DNA of 10,676 nt. Origin: Saprospiraceae bacterium UBA2329. Its GTDB lineage: Bacteria; Bacteroidota; Bacteroidia; Chitinophagales; Saprospiraceae. Below, piece after piece: positions 1 through 6,099 of this stretch; position 1 is the stretch's first letter, and the number at the start of each line of letters is the position of its first letter. The translations under genes and the position numbers were made by a program. Under the pieces are notes generated by a model. It saw only the letters and a program-made list of their open reading frames with translations. It had not been told where the DNA came from and searched no databases. The stretch covers positions 1 to 10,676 of the forward strand of contig DDUV01000108.1 of assembly GCA_002344975.1 (NCBI GenBank), given 5' to 3'.

Positions 1-1
1 T

Positions 2-9
2 TATTTTTG
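2..9 (+). promoter_or_regulatory. Bacteroidota-type -7 box of the glycosylase gene
   Basis: TATTTTTG fits the Bacteroidota sigma-ABfr -7 consensus TAnnTTTG exactly and ends 11 bases before the ATG at 21, so the leader would be very short. The matching -33 box would lie left of the window edge and cannot be checked. Confidence 0.55.
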
Positions 10-20
10 CCCCACTACTT

Positions 21-644
21 ATGAACGACAAAAAAGATACTCCCTTCGCTCGCCTCGGCGCCGATTTTTACCAACGCGAAGACGTGGTGCAGGTGGCCCG
101 CGAACTGCTGGGCAAGTACATCGTCACCCACTTCCCGGAGGGGCGCACCGTGGGGCGCATTGTGGAAACGGAAGCCTACCGCGCTCCCGACGACCGGGCC
201 TGCCATGCCTGGAACAACCGCCTCACGCCGCGCACCCGCGTCATGTTCGAGCCGGGCGGCAGGGCTTACGTCTATCTTTGCTATGGCATCCATCATTTGT
301 TCAACGTCGTCACCGGGCCGGAGGGAATGGCGCACGCTGTACTCGTCCGCGCCGTAGAACCCGTTGAAAATGTGGACTTAATGCTGCAACGGCGGGGCAT
401 GACACGCATCGAACCCAGGCTCTGCAATGGCCCCGGCGCCCTGAGTCAGGCCCTGGGCATTCGCACGGAATGGACGGGCGCTTCTTTGCTGGAAGACGAG
501 GCGACGATCTGGCTGGAAGATCGTTTGGATGCGGTGGACGAAAGCGCCATCCTTGTCGGGCCGAGGATTGGGGTGGAATATGCCGGAGAATGCGCGCTGT
601 GGCCCTGGAGGTTTCGTTTGAGCGGAAGCAGGTGGGCGAAGTGA
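21..644 (+). CDS. DNA-3-methyladenine glycosylase, AAG/MPG family
   Basis: A monofunctional base-excision repair glycosylase that flips out alkylated purines (3-methyladenine, 7-methylguanine, hypoxanthine) and cuts the N-glycosidic bond in the cytoplasm. The 207 residues match the usual length of bacterial AAG-family enzymes. Seen in the sequence: the active-site strand VETEAY (residues 48-53), where Glu51 corresponds to the general base Glu125 of human AAG and Tyr53 to Tyr127; His62, matching human His136; the YVYLCYG strand (83-89), which holds the intercalating and stacking tyrosines; LVRAVEP (108-114); and the NGPGALSQALGI segment (136-147) of the DNA-binding face. All key residues are present, so it is likely active. 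The ATG at 21 follows a TAnnTTTG box closely, and no in-frame upstream start is visible. It stands alone, followed by a repeat-rich spacer. The family call is secure; substrate preference is not visible. Confidence 0.95.
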   Translation: MNDKKDTPFARLGADFYQREDVVQVARELLGKYIVTHFPEGRTVGRIVETEAYRAPDDRACHAWNNRLTPRTRVMFEPGGRAYVYLCYGIHHLFNVVTGPEGMAHAVLVRAVEPVENVDLMLQRRGMTRIEPRLCNGPGALSQALGIRTEWTGASLLEDEATIWLEDRLDAVDESAILVGPRIGVEYAGECALWPWRFRLSGSRWAK

Positions 645-741
645 TTGTCGGTTTCGGTTTGTTCAACCGGCACACAAGGCCGCAAGCCATTAGCGGTCGT
701 TTCGTGTAAACAAAGTTCGAGTAACTCGTGCCGCGAGTAGA

Positions 742-845
742 GAACTGCCAGGGGCAGTTCAATTTGAATAGCCCCGCGTCCGACGTGAGGAGGAACGCGG
801 GGTAGCGGTCGCGATGAGGACAACCCCCAACGGGGGTTGAATGTC
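742..845 (+). repeat. three-hairpin palindromic unit, copy A (REP/BIME-like)
   Basis: Contains three stems in order: hairpin I, 742-749 pairing with 753-760 (8 bp, 3-base loop); hairpin II, 772-779 pairing with 795-802 (CCCCGCGT / ACGCGGGG); hairpin III, 821-828 pairing with 832-839 (CAACCCCC / GGGGGTTG, 3-base loop). Spacers between stems are also shared with copy B. A further palindrome, ACTCG...CGAGT (724-738), lies just outside. The layout resembles REP units mobilised by RAYT (TnpA-REP) transposases, but no such gene is in the window, so the class is inferred. Confidence 0.75.
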
Positions 846-866
846 CAACGAGCGGGTGTGAATAAT

Positions 867-966
867 GACATTGAACCCCTGTCAGGGTTCTTCCTCCCGT
901 GATGCGCATACCCCGCGTTCACTTCGTGACGCGGGGCTATTCACATTCAACCGCCGTTGGCGGTTG
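867..966 (-). repeat. three-hairpin palindromic unit, copy B, inverted
   Basis: Read on the minus strand from 966 to 867, this repeats copy A: hairpin I 948-955/959-966, hairpin II 911-918/929-936 (extended by CAC/GTG at 920-922/926-928 past a one-base bulge), hairpin III 873-878/885-890. The junction GAATAG plus the hairpin II arm is identical over 15 bases (766-780 against the complement of 928-942). Loops and inter-stem sequences have drifted, whereas the stems have changed on both sides and still pair (for example CAACCCCC against GAACCC), which points to selection on structure or on palindromes. Confidence 0.75.
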
Positions 967-1031
967 CCCGCGAGGCACACGAGCGCCTGATAAACGAAGT
1001 TATTGCAAAATTAAGCCGTCACTATTGGGGT

Positions 1032-1078
1032 GTCGGGCAAGTCGTGAGGAGGGCGCAATGCGGGGCATTGCAACCGAC
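1032..1078 (+). repeat. nested stem-loop in the spacer before the membrane-protein cluster
   Basis: A perfect 7-bp stem GCAATGC/GCATTGC (1055-1061/1065-1071) with a GGG loop lies inside a potential outer pairing GTCGG/CCGAC (1032-1036/1074-1078). It sits upstream of the predicted promoter at 1157-1187, so it is not part of that transcript's leader. It may be another decayed palindromic repeat. Function unknown. Confidence 0.4.
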
Positions 1079-1156
1079 GAGCAACACCGCCCGGCTGCAA
1101 AAGGGCAAGACTTGGATGTGCAGGAATTTCCGGCCAACCAATAACTTCAAAAAAAA

Positions 1157-1187
1157 CTTGGCCATTTGAAAAACTTCATTAACTTTG
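1157..1187 (+). promoter_or_regulatory. Bacteroidota-type promoter of the membrane-protein/regulator cluster
   Basis: The -33 box is CTTG (1157-1160), 19 bases separate it from TAACTTTG (1180-1187), and the latter matches TAnnTTTG exactly. The predicted transcription start is near 1194, which falls on the AAAGTACTTT palindrome, and the ATG follows at 1208. The same box pair with a 20-base spacer occurs before the T9SS gene on the other strand. Confidence 0.65.
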
Positions 1188-1193
1188 CGTCAT

Positions 1194-1203
1194 AAAGTAC
1201 TTT
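1194..1203. promoter_or_regulatory. palindromic operator candidate AAAGTACTTT, site 1
   Basis: A perfect 10-base palindrome at the predicted transcription start of the cluster, 4 bases before the ATG at 1208. An identical site stands before creD. The position fits repression by the winged-helix protein encoded two genes downstream; that link is inferred. Confidence 0.5.
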
Positions 1204-1207
1204 TTAT

Positions 1208-1846
1208 ATGTCTCAAAATAAAATACAGGACGATCTGGCGCAAATCCGTTCCATCATGGAGCGCTCCACCAAATTCCTGTCTTTCAGCGCATTGGCCTCG
1301 GTGCTGGCCGGAGTGTACGCCCTGATAGGCGCCGCTTGGGCTTGGCGCATCATCTATTTTTCTGAGGAGGTTTTGTACGATCATCTGAAGTACGAGCCTT
1401 TGAGTCCCGAAACTTTGCCGCTTATTTTCGTTGCGGCGGGCGTATTGCTGGCGGCGGTAGGAACGGCCTTGTTGCTGAGTTATCGCAAAGCTAAACGGGC
1501 AGGACAGAGCCTGTGGTCGAAGTCGGCGCGCAGGGTATTTTACAATTTCGCACTGCCCATGCTGGCGGGCGGCATTTTCATTTTGGTGCTGTACAGCCGT
1601 GGTTTTTACAGCTTGCTGGCGGCCTCCACGCTCATTTTTTACGGATTGGCGCTCGTCAATGCGGGCAATTTCACCTTCAGCGATATACGGGTGCTGGGCG
1701 TGTGGGAGGTGCTGCTGGGACTGCTGGCGGCGGTATTTCCCGGCAAGGGGCTGCTGTACTGGGCCTTGGGATTCGGGGTGCTGCACATCATTTACGGCGT
1801 CGTTTTGTATCGGAAATACGAGCGCAACTCAACTGAAACGAGGTGA
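1208..1846 (+). CDS. six-helix membrane protein of unknown function, paired with a winged-helix regulator
   Basis: I do not recognise a named family. The 212 residues start with a short charged cytoplasmic stretch (1-22), then six hydrophobic segments at about 26-50, 70-91, 112-130, 132-151, 160-178 and 182-201, with the basic loop SYRKAKRAGQ at 91-100 and a charged C-terminal tail. No catalytic motif is visible. The gene follows a well-formed promoter and an AAAGTACTTT site, and its TGA overlaps the next gene's GTG by four bases, a sign of translational coupling. Small integral membrane proteins coupled to winged-helix regulators often act as signal inputs or anti-regulators that hold the regulator at the membrane; that is a possible role here but is inference only. 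There is no Shine-Dalgarno sequence, as usual in this phylum. Confidence 0.85.
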   Translation: MSQNKIQDDLAQIRSIMERSTKFLSFSALASVLAGVYALIGAAWAWRIIYFSEEVLYDHLKYEPLSPETLPLIFVAAGVLLAAVGTALLLSYRKAKRAGQSLWSKSARRVFYNFALPMLAGGIFILVLYSRGFYSLLAASTLIFYGLALVNAGNFTFSDIRVLGVWEVLLGLLAAVFPGKGLLYWALGFGVLHIIYGVVLYRKYERNSTETR

Positions 1847-2139
1847 AAAATTATTTGCAGGAACTGAATAAGGCTTTCGAGAGCCGGGCCAGGTTGGGCA
1901 TTATGTCGTCGTTGATGGTCAATGACAGCATCACTTTCAATGCCCTCAAGGAACTGCTCGACCTCACCGACGGCAACCTCGCCGGGCATACCCGCGCCCT
2001 CGAACAGGCGGGCTACCTGCGCGTGGAGAAGTCGTTCGTCGGCAAAAAGCCCAATACCCGGTTCTTCATCACGCTGGAAGGGCGGCAGGCTTTTGAACAG
2101 CATCTGGAGGCTTTGGAGAAGATTATCAGGGAGGTGTAG
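1843..2139 (+). CDS. winged-helix transcriptional regulator, HTH_34-type (MarR/ArsR-like)
   Basis: A small DNA-binding protein of 98 residues that is almost entirely one winged-helix domain. It reads as the known pattern of this family: AFESRARLGIMSSL (helix 1, 11-24), FNALKELLDLTDGNLAGH (helices 2-3, 32-49), LEQAGYL (53-59), and the wing KSFVGKKPNTRFFIT (63-77), followed by a C-terminal helix ending in EALEKII that probably serves for dimerisation. No metal-binding cysteines or effector domain are seen. The GTG start at 1843 lies inside the stop of the membrane-protein gene (GTGA overlap) and gives the normal family N-terminus. Two identical AAAGTACTTT palindromes, before the cluster and before creD, are the obvious candidate operators, which would make it autoregulatory and a regulator of creD. 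The fold is confident; ligand or signal is unknown. Confidence 0.9.
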   Translation: MKNYLQELNKAFESRARLGIMSSLMVNDSITFNALKELLDLTDGNLAGHTRALEQAGYLRVEKSFVGKKPNTRFFITLEGRQAFEQHLEALEKIIREV

Positions 2140-2141
2140 GC

Positions 2142-2166
2142 AGGTGGGCGGTAGGCGGTGGGCAGT
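2142..2166 (+). repeat. GTAGGCGG-type low-complexity repeat
   Basis: A run of GGCGGTAGGCGGTGGGC (2147-2163) that recurs exactly over 17 bases at 9735-9751, with reverse-strand fragments at about 8101-8111 and 8168-8190. It lies directly after the regulator's stop. A further degenerate run GCTTGTGGCTTGCGGCTTGC follows at 2188-2207. Confidence 0.6.
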
Positions 2167-2283
2167 ACTAAGCGTAGAGTGGGCAGCTTGTGGCTTGCGG
2201 CTTGCAGTCTTTTATAAAATACCAAACAGATGCAATTTTTTTTCACGCCGCACAATTTTTTTTGCCTTTTCACTTTAAATTAC

Positions 2284-2293
2284 AAAGTACTTT
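2284..2293. promoter_or_regulatory. palindromic operator candidate AAAGTACTTT, site 2
   Basis: The same perfect 10-base palindrome as at 1194-1203, 16 bases before the creD ATG at 2310. An extra ACTTT half-site (2272-2276) lies 7 bases upstream of the AAAGT half, giving a possible second overlapping operator. The local promoter is poor: TTTG at 2261-2264 with TACTTTAA (2288-2295), spacing 23, so site and promoter would overlap. Confidence 0.5.
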
Positions 2294-2309
2294 AAAATTA
2301 TTTAAAAAC

Positions 2310-3644
2310 ATGGAAAACAACGAAAATTCACCCATCTCCAAACTGGGGCACTGGCTCCGTACTTCTCTGTTGGTCAAGCTCTTGTCCATCGGATTCATCG
2401 TATTGATCCTGCTCATTCCGCAGGTGATGATACAGGGCATTATCTCCGAAAGGCAGAACCGGCAGTACGCCGCTGTGCAGGAAATCAGCCAGTCGTGGGG
2501 CGGCGACCAGTATGTGCAGGGGCCGGTACTCAGCATTCCGTACAAAGAATGGACCGAGTACGAAAACGGCAAGCGGAGCTACACGCTGCGCACCATGTAC
2601 TTCCTGCCCACCGAACTCAACATTGAGAGCAAAGCCGAGCACGAACTGCGCGGGCGCGGCATTTTCGATGCGATTTTGTACCGCTCCGATGTGCGGCTGA
2701 ACGGCAAATTCGAGGCGCTCGCTTTTCGGGAATTGAACGTAGCCCCAGACAATATTCAATGGGAAGAAGCCCGGCTCTCGGTGGGCATTTCCAGCATGAC
2801 CGGCATCAAAAACATCATCGAATTGGACTGGAACGGCCAGAAACGCCGCATGGAACCCGGCACGGCCAATTCAGAGCTGCTGGCATCGGGCGTGAGCGCT
2901 CCGGTCGCCGTTGCAGAGGATGCCGGCTCCTACACTTTTTCTATCCCGCTGGAACTCAATGGCACAGAATCGCTCTATTTTGAACCCGTAGGCCGCGTCA
3001 CTACCGCCTCCATGCAGTCGTCGTGGCCCTCGCCGAGCTTTACCGGCAAAACCCTGCCCGACAAACGGGAGATCGGCGACAAGGGCTTCAGCGCTTTCTG
3101 GCGGGTACTCGATTTGAACCGGAATTACCCGCAGCAATGGAAAAACGATGCGCATACCTTCGGCGATTCCTCCTTCGGCGTGCGGCTCATTCGCCCGGTG
3201 GACGAGTACCTCAAAAACGACCGCGCGGCCAAGTATGCCATCCTCGTCATCGGACTTACCTTTCTGATCTACTTCTTTTTTGAAACGCTGCGCAAGTTCA
3301 ATATTCACCCCTTCCAGTACCTGCTCATCGGGCTGGCGCTCACGGTATTTTATCTGCTGCTGCTGTCTTTGTCGGAGCAAATCGGATTCAATGCAGCCTA
3401 CGGAACTGCGGCGGCGGCCACCATCGGACTCATCAGCTTTTACAGCGCTTCGGTACTGAAAACCAAGCGATTGGTACTTCAGTTGGCCATGCTGCTGAGC
3501 GCCATTTACGGCTTCATCTTCGTGGTGTTGCAATTGGAAGACTACGCGCTGCTGGCCGGCAGTATCGGCATATTCGCGGCGTTGGCGGCGGTGATGTACT
3601 ACTCGCGCCAGGTGGATTGGTACAATTTGCGGGGCGACGCGTAA
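2310..3644 (+). CDS. creD: CreD family inner-membrane protein
   Basis: An envelope protein of the CreD (Cet) family; in enterobacteria it belongs to the CreBC regulon and affects colicin tolerance, envelope integrity and beta-lactam response, but its biochemical role is unknown. The 444 residues are close to the E. coli length (~450). Seen: one N-terminal membrane helix (about 22-44), then the family signature SWGGDQYVQGPVLSIP (62-77), a large periplasmic beta-rich part to about 300 ending in RPVDEY (295-300), and five helices at about 306-326, 335-356, 366-383, 387-407 and 413-431, with the conserved LQLEDYALLAGS and DWY elements (407-418, 436-438). The ATG at 2310 is chosen over the in-frame ATG at 2190 because it starts just before the first helix and just after the AAAGTACTTT palindrome. 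No CreBC genes are in the window; a winged-helix protein seems to take that place. Confidence 0.93.
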   Translation: MENNENSPISKLGHWLRTSLLVKLLSIGFIVLILLIPQVMIQGIISERQNRQYAAVQEISQSWGGDQYVQGPVLSIPYKEWTEYENGKRSYTLRTMYFLPTELNIESKAEHELRGRGIFDAILYRSDVRLNGKFEALAFRELNVAPDNIQWEEARLSVGISSMTGIKNIIELDWNGQKRRMEPGTANSELLASGVSAPVAVAEDAGSYTFSIPLELNGTESLYFEPVGRVTTASMQSSWPSPSFTGKTLPDKREIGDKGFSAFWRVLDLNRNYPQQWKNDAHTFGDSSFGVRLIRPVDEYLKNDRAAKYAILVIGLTFLIYFFFETLRKFNIHPFQYLLIGLALTVFYLLLLSLSEQIGFNAAYGTAAAATIGLISFYSASVLKTKRLVLQLAMLLSAIYGFIFVVLQLEDYALLAGSIGIFAALAAVMYYSRQVDWYNLRGDA

Positions 3645-3655
3645 AGAACTGTTTT

Positions 3656-5065
3656 ATGAAAATAGACATCATCATCGCGTATTTGAAACGGTATGAGTTT
3701 GGGCACGAAAAAGACTTCGTGCCCCCCATTACCGGCATCCACTTGGCCGCCATTACGCCTAAAGAATTCGAAGTCAGGGTTTTCCATCAGCAGGTGGACC
3801 GGATTGACTACGACACAGATGCGGAGGTCATTGCCGTTTCTTTTTTCAGCGGATTTGCGCCGGCTGCGTTCCAATTGGCCAGAACATTCCGGCAAAAAGG
3901 CAAAATCGTCATTGCCGGCGGCCCGCACGTGACGTACAACGTAGAAGAATCGCTGCTCCATTTCGACGCGGTGGTGACCGGAGAGGCCGAATCTGCCTGG
4001 CCTACGCTGCTGAATGACCTCAAAAACGGAGCGCTGAAAAACGTGTACCGGGGGCAGGCGAGTGATATGCAGAGCTTGCCTACGCCGAGGTACGACCTGC
4101 TGCCCAATCGTTTTTTTATCAAAAAAGTCATTCAGGCCACTCGCGGTTGTCCTTTCAGTTGCTCGTTTTGCACCGTGCCCACGCTCAATCCGGGGTTCAG
4201 AAAACGGCCCGTTGCCGATGTGGTCAGAGATGCGTCTTACGACAAGTTTCGTTTTTGGTGGCAACGAAAGATCGTCTGGTTTTGGGACGACAACCTGACC
4301 ATTGACCGGAAGTATATTTTTGAACTGCTGCCGGAGTTGAAAAAACTGAATAAATGGTGGCTCACGCAGGCCAGTTTAGACATTGCGAAAGATGACAAAT
4401 TGCTGGGTTTGATGAAAGATTCCGGTTGCATCGGCGTGTTCATCGGCATTGAATCTTTCGGGGTAGAATCACTGAAAGATGCCAATAAGCGCCAAAATAA
4501 GATTGACAATTACCAGAAGGCCGTTCGCAAAATCAGAAAAAAAGGCATTGCCGTGATGGCGGGGTTCATTGCGGGCTTCGACAGCGATACCGAAGCGAGC
4601 ATCATCGAAATGGCCGACCGGATTCAGGACATCGGCATTGACGTGCCCTTTCTCAGCATTATGACGCCCTTCAAAGGTACGCCCATTTATGAAACCTTGC
4701 GCCTGGAGGGTCGCATTCTGGAAGATCGGGGCTGGCAGTTTTACAATGGCTACAACGTGGCTTTTCGCCCCCGGCACATCACGCCCGAGGGCTTGCTGAA
4801 TGCTCACCGGACCTTGTGGAAGCGGGCATTTTCACCGGCCTATTCGCTGTGGCGCATTTGGCGAGGGTTGTTCTCTCTGCGGTTCGGGGCGATGTGTATG
4901 TCCTTGTTTATGAACGGCTTCTACATGTACAAACGCCTGCGGGGCAATTTACCGGCAGATATGAGTCGGCAAAGCGTCACATCGGGCGCTCAGACCAAAG
5001 CTTACTTGGCCACCACCACCCGCGTGCGGCCCACCGGGCGGGTTCCCTCTCGGAACACCATCTGA
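3656..5065 (+). CDS. B12-binding-domain radical SAM protein (DUF4070-like C-terminus)
   Basis: Predicted cobalamin-type radical SAM enzyme of 469 residues. Domains: a cobalamin-binding-like Rossmann domain (about 1-130, with strand IVIAGGPHVTYN at 84-95 and VVTGEAE at 106-112) lacking the classical DxHxxG motif, as is common in this class; a radical SAM core with the 4Fe-4S motif CPFSCSFC (Cys165, Cys169, Cys172), strand WFWDDNLT (208-215) and GVFIGIES (260-267); and an aromatic, basic C-terminal region (about 370-430) like the DUF4070 part of methylases and lipid-modifying enzymes such as the HpnP-type group. Substrate unknown. The ATG at 3656 is preferred to 3617, which lies inside creD; it leaves 11 bases after the creD stop, so the two are almost certainly co-transcribed. 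Residues after about 430 look unlike the family, and the last ~20 overlap the opposite T9SS gene. Confidence 0.88.
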   Translation: MKIDIIIAYLKRYEFGHEKDFVPPITGIHLAAITPKEFEVRVFHQQVDRIDYDTDAEVIAVSFFSGFAPAAFQLARTFRQKGKIVIAGGPHVTYNVEESLLHFDAVVTGEAESAWPTLLNDLKNGALKNVYRGQASDMQSLPTPRYDLLPNRFFIKKVIQATRGCPFSCSFCTVPTLNPGFRKRPVADVVRDASYDKFRFWWQRKIVWFWDDNLTIDRKYIFELLPELKKLNKWWLTQASLDIAKDDKLLGLMKDSGCIGVFIGIESFGVESLKDANKRQNKIDNYQKAVRKIRKKGIAVMAGFIAGFDSDTEASIIEMADRIQDIGIDVPFLSIMTPFKGTPIYETLRLEGRILEDRGWQFYNGYNVAFRPRHITPEGLLNAHRTLWKRAFSPAYSLWRIWRGLFSLRFGAMCMSLFMNGFYMYKRLRGNLPADMSRQSVTSGAQTKAYLATTTRVRPTGRVPSRNTI

Positions 5066-5940
5066 TACACGCCCGCCGGCAGTTGCGCCACCGATACCTC
5101 TGTGCGAAAGTCTGCGTTGATGCCCCGGCGCAGCGTGCGGCCATGCAGGTCCGTCAGCTCGAAGGCAAGCGCCGCGCCGCGCAGGTTTTCGATGTGCAGC
5201 CGGTCAGACACGGGGTTTGGGAAGACGCGGACGCCTTCGGGTTCGGACAGGGTTTCGCGGACGGGCACGCCTATCCAATTGCAAAAAGGAGCAATGCCGG
5301 TTTCATAAGAACCGAAATTGGGGTCGTAATAACAGCGAAGGCCCCACGGATAGGCTGTGTCACAAAGAGGCCCTATTTCAAACCCCCAGATATAAAAGAG
5401 ATAATTTTCTGCGCCTAACAGCTCTGTAAACGGAAAGGGAAAAGGATAGAATTCGCCCTCCCATTCCGGGCTGTCTATTTTATGAGATGCATAATACCGG
5501 CGCAATGAAGTACCCACAATGTTCACCGTACTGATCGAATCTACCCTGATGGTGACCGTCAGAGGCATTTCACTGAGCACTTGAACCAAGTCAATGGTCC
5601 AGGTATCGTCCGGCTGCGCTCCAAAATTGTATAATAATTGAAAGGCTTCGGCATCCTGATCGTAAAGCCAGATCGTATCGCCCTGTTGAGACACGTATTC
5701 TTTGTGGCGGCGACGCGTACAATCAATAGGATCGGAGGTTTCCAAAATACTGCACGAACGCCCCTGTATGAGCGTATCGCCCGTAGCTTCTATGCGGTAA
5801 AACTTGATGGGTACCCACGGGAATTGAAAAAATTCATACTTGTGATAATGCCACACAGCCCCCACAGGCGCAAATTCAGTTTGGGCGGCCAGGGCGCCGG
5901 CACTCAAAAGCAATGCAAGGGTAAAGGTCAGATGCCTCAT
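5002..5940 (-). CDS. secreted protein with type IX secretion (T9SS) C-terminal sorting domain
   Basis: A predicted exported, cell-surface or released protein of 312 residues with unknown function. Signal peptide 1-19 with a likely cut after ALAA, before Gln20. The middle (20-235) starts with a GAVWHYHKYEF stretch and contains GDTLIQG (54-60), GDTIWLYD (87-94) and five cysteines (63, 74, 193, 203, 220); it resembles Saprospiraceae cargo proteins of this size but has no enzyme motif I can name. The C-terminal domain (about 237-312) is a typical type A sorting domain: VRVFPNPVSDRLHI, the LTDLHGRTL strand, LPAGVYQMVF, and the closing basic strand ending in VVVAK. It would cross the inner membrane by Sec and the outer membrane by T9SS, with the domain removed by the PorU-type sortase. 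It has its own promoter (5973-6004) and overlaps the radical SAM gene tail to tail by 64 bases. Confidence 0.9.
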   Translation of the reverse strand: MRHLTFTLALLLSAGALAAQTEFAPVGAVWHYHKYEFFQFPWVPIKFYRIEATGDTLIQGRSCSILETSDPIDCTRRRHKEYVSQQGDTIWLYDQDAEAFQLLYNFGAQPDDTWTIDLVQVLSEMPLTVTIRVDSISTVNIVGTSLRRYYASHKIDSPEWEGEFYPFPFPFTELLGAENYLFYIWGFEIGPLCDTAYPWGLRCYYDPNFGSYETGIAPFCNWIGVPVRETLSEPEGVRVFPNPVSDRLHIENLRGAALAFELTDLHGRTLRRGINADFRTEVSVAQLPAGVYQMVFREGTRPVGRTRVVVAK

Positions 5941-5972
5941 AATGATTGGGTTTTAATCAAAAACGGGATGTA

Positions 5973-6004
5973 CAAAAGTACGACATAACCCACAGAGAAA
6001 CAAG
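5973..6004 (-). promoter_or_regulatory. Bacteroidota-type promoter of the T9SS protein gene
   Basis: On the minus strand, CTTG (6004-6001), a 20-base spacer, then TACTTTTG (5980-5973), an exact TAnnTTTG. Transcription would start near 5966, about 26 bases before the ATG at 5940. Confidence 0.6.
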
Positions 6005-6068
6005 CGCTCATACAGGGTTTGTCGGTCGGCTTGCATTTTGGGTGGAAATAACGCTGTTCAAAACACCC

Positions 6069-6076
6069 TATCTTGC
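6069..6076 (+). promoter_or_regulatory. possible -7 box of the LOG gene
   Basis: TATCTTGC resembles TAnnTTTG with one T missing, at the usual distance (23 bases) before the ATG at 6100. No -33 TTTG at the right spacing is visible; the nearest TTTG (6037-6040) is 28 bases away. Confidence 0.3.
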
Positions 6077-6099
6077 CGCCCAAAATCATCGCCTTCACC

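Larger units (their letters stand above)
645..1156. other. gene-free spacer with palindromic element
   Basis: About 510 bases without a credible gene. Short open frames here run through the hairpins and have no family resemblance. The content is a small palindrome (724-728/734-738), the inverted pair of three-hairpin units at 742-966, and a nested stem around 1032-1078, listed separately. No intrinsic terminator with a U-tract was found after the glycosylase gene; the hairpin array itself may block read-through, which is inference. Confidence 0.6.

Noticed and set aside
899..1169. Two small plus-strand frames of 70-81 codons
   Set aside because: They run across the hairpins and have no recognisable domain or start signal, so they are treated as chance frames in repeat DNA.
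1190..1786. 198-codon minus-strand frame
   Set aside because: Gln/Arg-rich low-complexity product opposite the six-helix membrane protein gene; a shadow.
2190..2309. Upstream in-frame ATG adding 40 residues to CreD
   Set aside because: The extension covers the AAAGTACTTT palindrome and AT-rich promoter-like DNA; the ATG at 2310 gives the normal family start.
6073..6099. TTG start adding 9 residues to the LOG protein
   Set aside because: It falls inside the -7-like box, and MKRITVFCGSS from the ATG at 6100 is the standard family N-terminus.
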